Origin: Verrucomicrobiota bacterium
GTDB lineage: Bacteria; Verrucomicrobiota; Verrucomicrobiia; Opitutales; Opitutaceae
DNA length: 5,993 nucleotides
Reading direction: 5' to 3'
NCBI GenBank assembly: GCA_023386835.1
Contig: JAEWIY010000083.1
Coordinates: 1 to 5,993, forward strand
Part shown: positions 5,702-5,993 of the stretch, in pieces
Position numbering within the stretch: position 1 is the stretch's first letter
Layout of the letters: each line of letters opens with the position of its first letter
Made by a program: the position numbers and the translations under genes
Notes under the pieces: generated by a model
The model's input: the letters and a program-made list of their open reading frames with translations, nothing else
The model's database searches: none
What the model was told of the DNA's origin: nothing

Positions 5702-5993
5702 TCAGGGCTGGCGCTTAAGCCTGCGCAAAGTCCCGCCGGCGTGGTACGGCTTCCGCGACCGCGCGGGCGTGTGATTCTCGCGCCGCGTCGCGATGCCTCG
5801 CGTCCAGCGGCCCTGCGCCACCGCGCGTAAATAGTCGTGCCACCTCGGGGTGGTGCACGGCTCGGAACCGCGTGCCCGCCGCCGGTTCAGTCCGGGTTCC
5901 GCATGCCACCCGCCCCCTTCCGGCCGGTCCTGAATGCCGCGCGTCCGCCTGGGCGCCCGGCCCTGCCTTGGACCACCAGCGGCGCCACCCCCC
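5702..5993 (-). CDS. Hypothetical arginine-rich protein, C-terminal part (no start in window; tentative)
   Basis: On the minus strand the frame ending in TGA at 5704-5702 is open for 96 codons to the right edge and has no ATG in the window, so an ATG-based search misses it. In the last 50 codons the GC share is about 62%, 64% and 88% at positions 1, 2 and 3, the pattern of a true coding frame in GC-rich DNA. The translation includes GLNRRRARGSEPCTTPRWHD, YLRAVAQGRWTRGIATRREN and HTPARSRKPYHAGGTLRRLK, ending RQP. It is strongly basic, with no membrane segment or domain I recognise. The earlier half is Gly/Arg/Pro-rich with weaker third-position bias (about 74%), so the coding part may be short. 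The stop abuts the hairpin at 5667-5695. A competing ATG-started frame (5909-5715) looks less coding-like. It could also be a non-coding GC-rich repeat. Confidence 0.4.
   Translation of the reverse strand, partial: GGGAAGGPRQGRAPRRTRGIQDRPEGGGWHAEPGLNRRRARGSEPCTTPRWHDYLRAVAQGRWTRGIATRRENHTPARSRKPYHAGGTLRRLKRQP

Noticed and set aside
1..5993. CRISPR arrays, insertion sequences, phage or toxin-antitoxin modules
   Set aside because: No regularly spaced repeats, terminal inverted repeats with a transposase, integrase or small paired toxin/antitoxin genes were seen on either strand.

Overview
The window is GC-rich DNA, apparently chromosomal, from a bacterium with two membranes: it carries an exported esterase and a lipoprotein with a DUF3016-type domain. 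None of the six annotated starts has a convincing AGGAGG-type ribosome binding site at normal spacing. High GC, missing Shine-Dalgarno sites and the gene content would fit the Verrucomicrobiota (Opitutaceae-like), but this is a guess from general features, not a demonstrated assignment.

Layout, left to right. Positions 1-1947 (minus strand) hold a compact ABC importer operon of the nitrate/sulfonate/taurine/bicarbonate type. Transcription order is substrate-binding protein (1947 to 874), permease (877 to 110), then the first 42 codons of the ATPase (126 to the left edge). The genes overlap by 4 and 17 nt, so translation is probably coupled. The substrate cannot be read from sequence; the binding protein has an unusual CHLTC motif where the family's ligand loop lies. 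Positions 1948-2181 are a non-coding gap with short GC-rich dyads. Positions 2182-3636 (minus) encode a soluble ComEC/Rec2-type metallo-beta-lactamase-fold hydrolase with an N-terminal SH3-like domain. Positions 3711-4907 (minus) encode a secreted alpha/beta-hydrolase, probably a carboxylesterase.

Positions 4908-5123 are a divergent intergenic region. It holds a strong hairpin in the esterase leader and a 10-bp element present once on each strand, each copy pointing at one of the two divergent genes. Positions 5124-5648 (plus) encode the DUF3016-type lipoprotein, followed by a perfect 10-bp hairpin likely to end transcription. From 5702 to the right edge, the minus strand is open for 96 codons with a codon-position GC pattern typical of a real gene but no ATG in the window. 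It is probably the C-terminal end of an arginine-rich hypothetical protein converging on the same hairpin.

The ABC genes form one functional unit. The hydrolase, esterase and lipoprotein genes show no obvious pathway link to it or to each other. I do not see a convincing new multi-gene system. The points most worth a second look are the shared element in the divergent promoter region, the ATG-less right-edge frame, the CHLTC motif of the binding protein and the SH3-plus-MBL architecture.
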